DNA of 64,000 nt from Branchinecta lynchi (taxonomy: Eukaryota > Arthropoda > Branchiopoda > Anostraca > Branchinectidae). Where the stretch lies: positions 2,480,001 through 2,544,000 of the forward strand of contig JAKZAP010000014.1 in the NCBI GenBank assembly GCA_023053575.1. Direction: 5' to 3'. Every line of letters begins with the position of its first letter. Position 1 is the stretch's first letter. Both the position numbers and the translations under genes were made by a program. A model generated the notes under the pieces. It saw only the letters and a program-made list of their open reading frames with translations. It searched no databases and was not told the DNA's origin. Positions 63,276 to 64,000 of the stretch are shown here, one piece after another.

Positions 63276-63551
63276 ATGTAAATTGTTTCCCTGTTTTTGC
63301 TACAAGTCAGCTGGTCTCGGAAAAGGCTTAAAAGTAGCCAAAACTCTGGGTTATTTGTTGAAAGCACAGCATAGTTATAAAGTACTGAAATATTTTAAAT
63401 ACTGTAAGTTGAAGAGTAAATAGTGCGAGGGGTCCTTTAAGCTTAATCTATCCGCGATTCTTTGAGGTACTGGATTGAGGGCGAAGTGCCTCCCACTGAA
63501 TGGTAGAAATAAAGTTTTTGATAGAAAGAAGAAGGTTATGTAATTTCTCGG

Positions 63552-63734
63552 ATGGAAATATGGCTACAATCGGATGAAATATGCACGTCCTCTTTGCAGT
63601 TTGAAGAGGAGGAGGTCGGTAATTTTTTCAGCCGGTGCCAAGAGCTTTCGGATCTCCGTAGTGAGATTTTCGCGGGGTATATCCCATCCCGATACTTTCT
63701 GGTATCCCGAAGTGTACTTCCGCCCAGTCGATGA
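63552..63734 (+). pseudogene. LINE ORF2 C-terminal fragment, related to 23171
   Basis: It encodes EEEEVGNFFSRCQELSDLR and GYIPS, parallel to GHFLVECEQLSDLR and GY in the fragment at 23171. The His of the knuckle is changed to Asn, a sign of decay. No RT upstream. Confidence 0.5.
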
Positions 63735-64000
63735 GTAAGACTTGTGTATAGAGCTTAGAAAGCTTTCAGTAGATTAGTTGTCTAGATATTTCCGTCTTTG
63801 TATTTACAATTTGTACTTGCCTCGGGCTTTTTAAATACAATTATTATTATCATCGGGCCTACAGAAGCTTTTCAAACGGAACTACTGGACAGAGTTAAAG
63901 CACAGTTCTTACTAGAAACAGATTTTTCATGATAGAAGGGTCCGGAAGTAGTGTCGTCCAGAAATACTCGTACTTGCTTCGTCAACTTAGGGAAGGTTAC

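Overview
This is nuclear DNA of a multicellular animal. Two host genes are visible as exons with GT/AG splice sites: the last two exons of a ZIP (SLC39-type) zinc transporter at 7803-8058 and 10766-10872, and the second exon of a divergent alpha-tubulin at 52335-52569. Everything else is intergenic or intronic DNA crowded with mobile elements. I cannot name the species; an invertebrate fits the repeat load.

The centrepiece is a complete Maverick/Polinton (endogenous virus-like DNA transposon) at 27550-41650, 14.1 kb. It has terminal inverted repeats of 568 and 550 bp and a perfect 6-bp target duplication, GCTTTG, on both sides. Most genes run on the minus strand. From left to right they are a small TIR gene, the double-jelly-roll major capsid protein, a small pVI-like protein, the penton-like minor capsid protein, a conserved protein of unknown role, the integrase with an upstream zinc ribbon, an adenain-like protease, an AT-hook core-like protein, a fibre-like protein, the packaging ATPase, and a protein-primed family B polymerase with SAP, zinc, HNH and exonuclease parts. 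On the right arm lie a plus-strand membrane protein, an unrecognised minus-strand gene pair and the second TIR gene copy. The TIRs are nearly identical, which argues for a young insertion. Yet the polymerase, integrase and protease are each interrupted, often at A-rich runs. The right arm also carries two perfect heat-shock elements beside a TATA box, which I did not expect in such an element.

The second highlight is a 5'-truncated LINE at 46937-50685. It carries a 904-codon open reverse-transcriptase frame and is flanked by two identical 179-bp copies of the target, an exceptionally long target-site duplication.

Region by region: 1-7.6 kb holds MITEs, LINE 3' ends and two copies of a 0.8-1.2 kb repeat family (family A). 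7.8-10.9 kb is the ZIP gene. 11-19 kb holds a tRNA-derived SINE, family B repeats with a hammerhead-like core, and a 1.4-kb TIR element. 20.36-22.33 kb is a G-rich satellite. 22.8-27.1 kb holds a small hAT-like element, LINE tails and family A. 27.55-41.65 kb is the Polinton. 41.7-46.5 kb holds a hAT-like element with 8-bp TSD and a 450-bp foldback. 46.9-50.9 kb is the LINE. 51.2-52.0 kb is a minisatellite. After the tubulin exon, 53-64 kb is again nested families A and B, MITEs and foldbacks.
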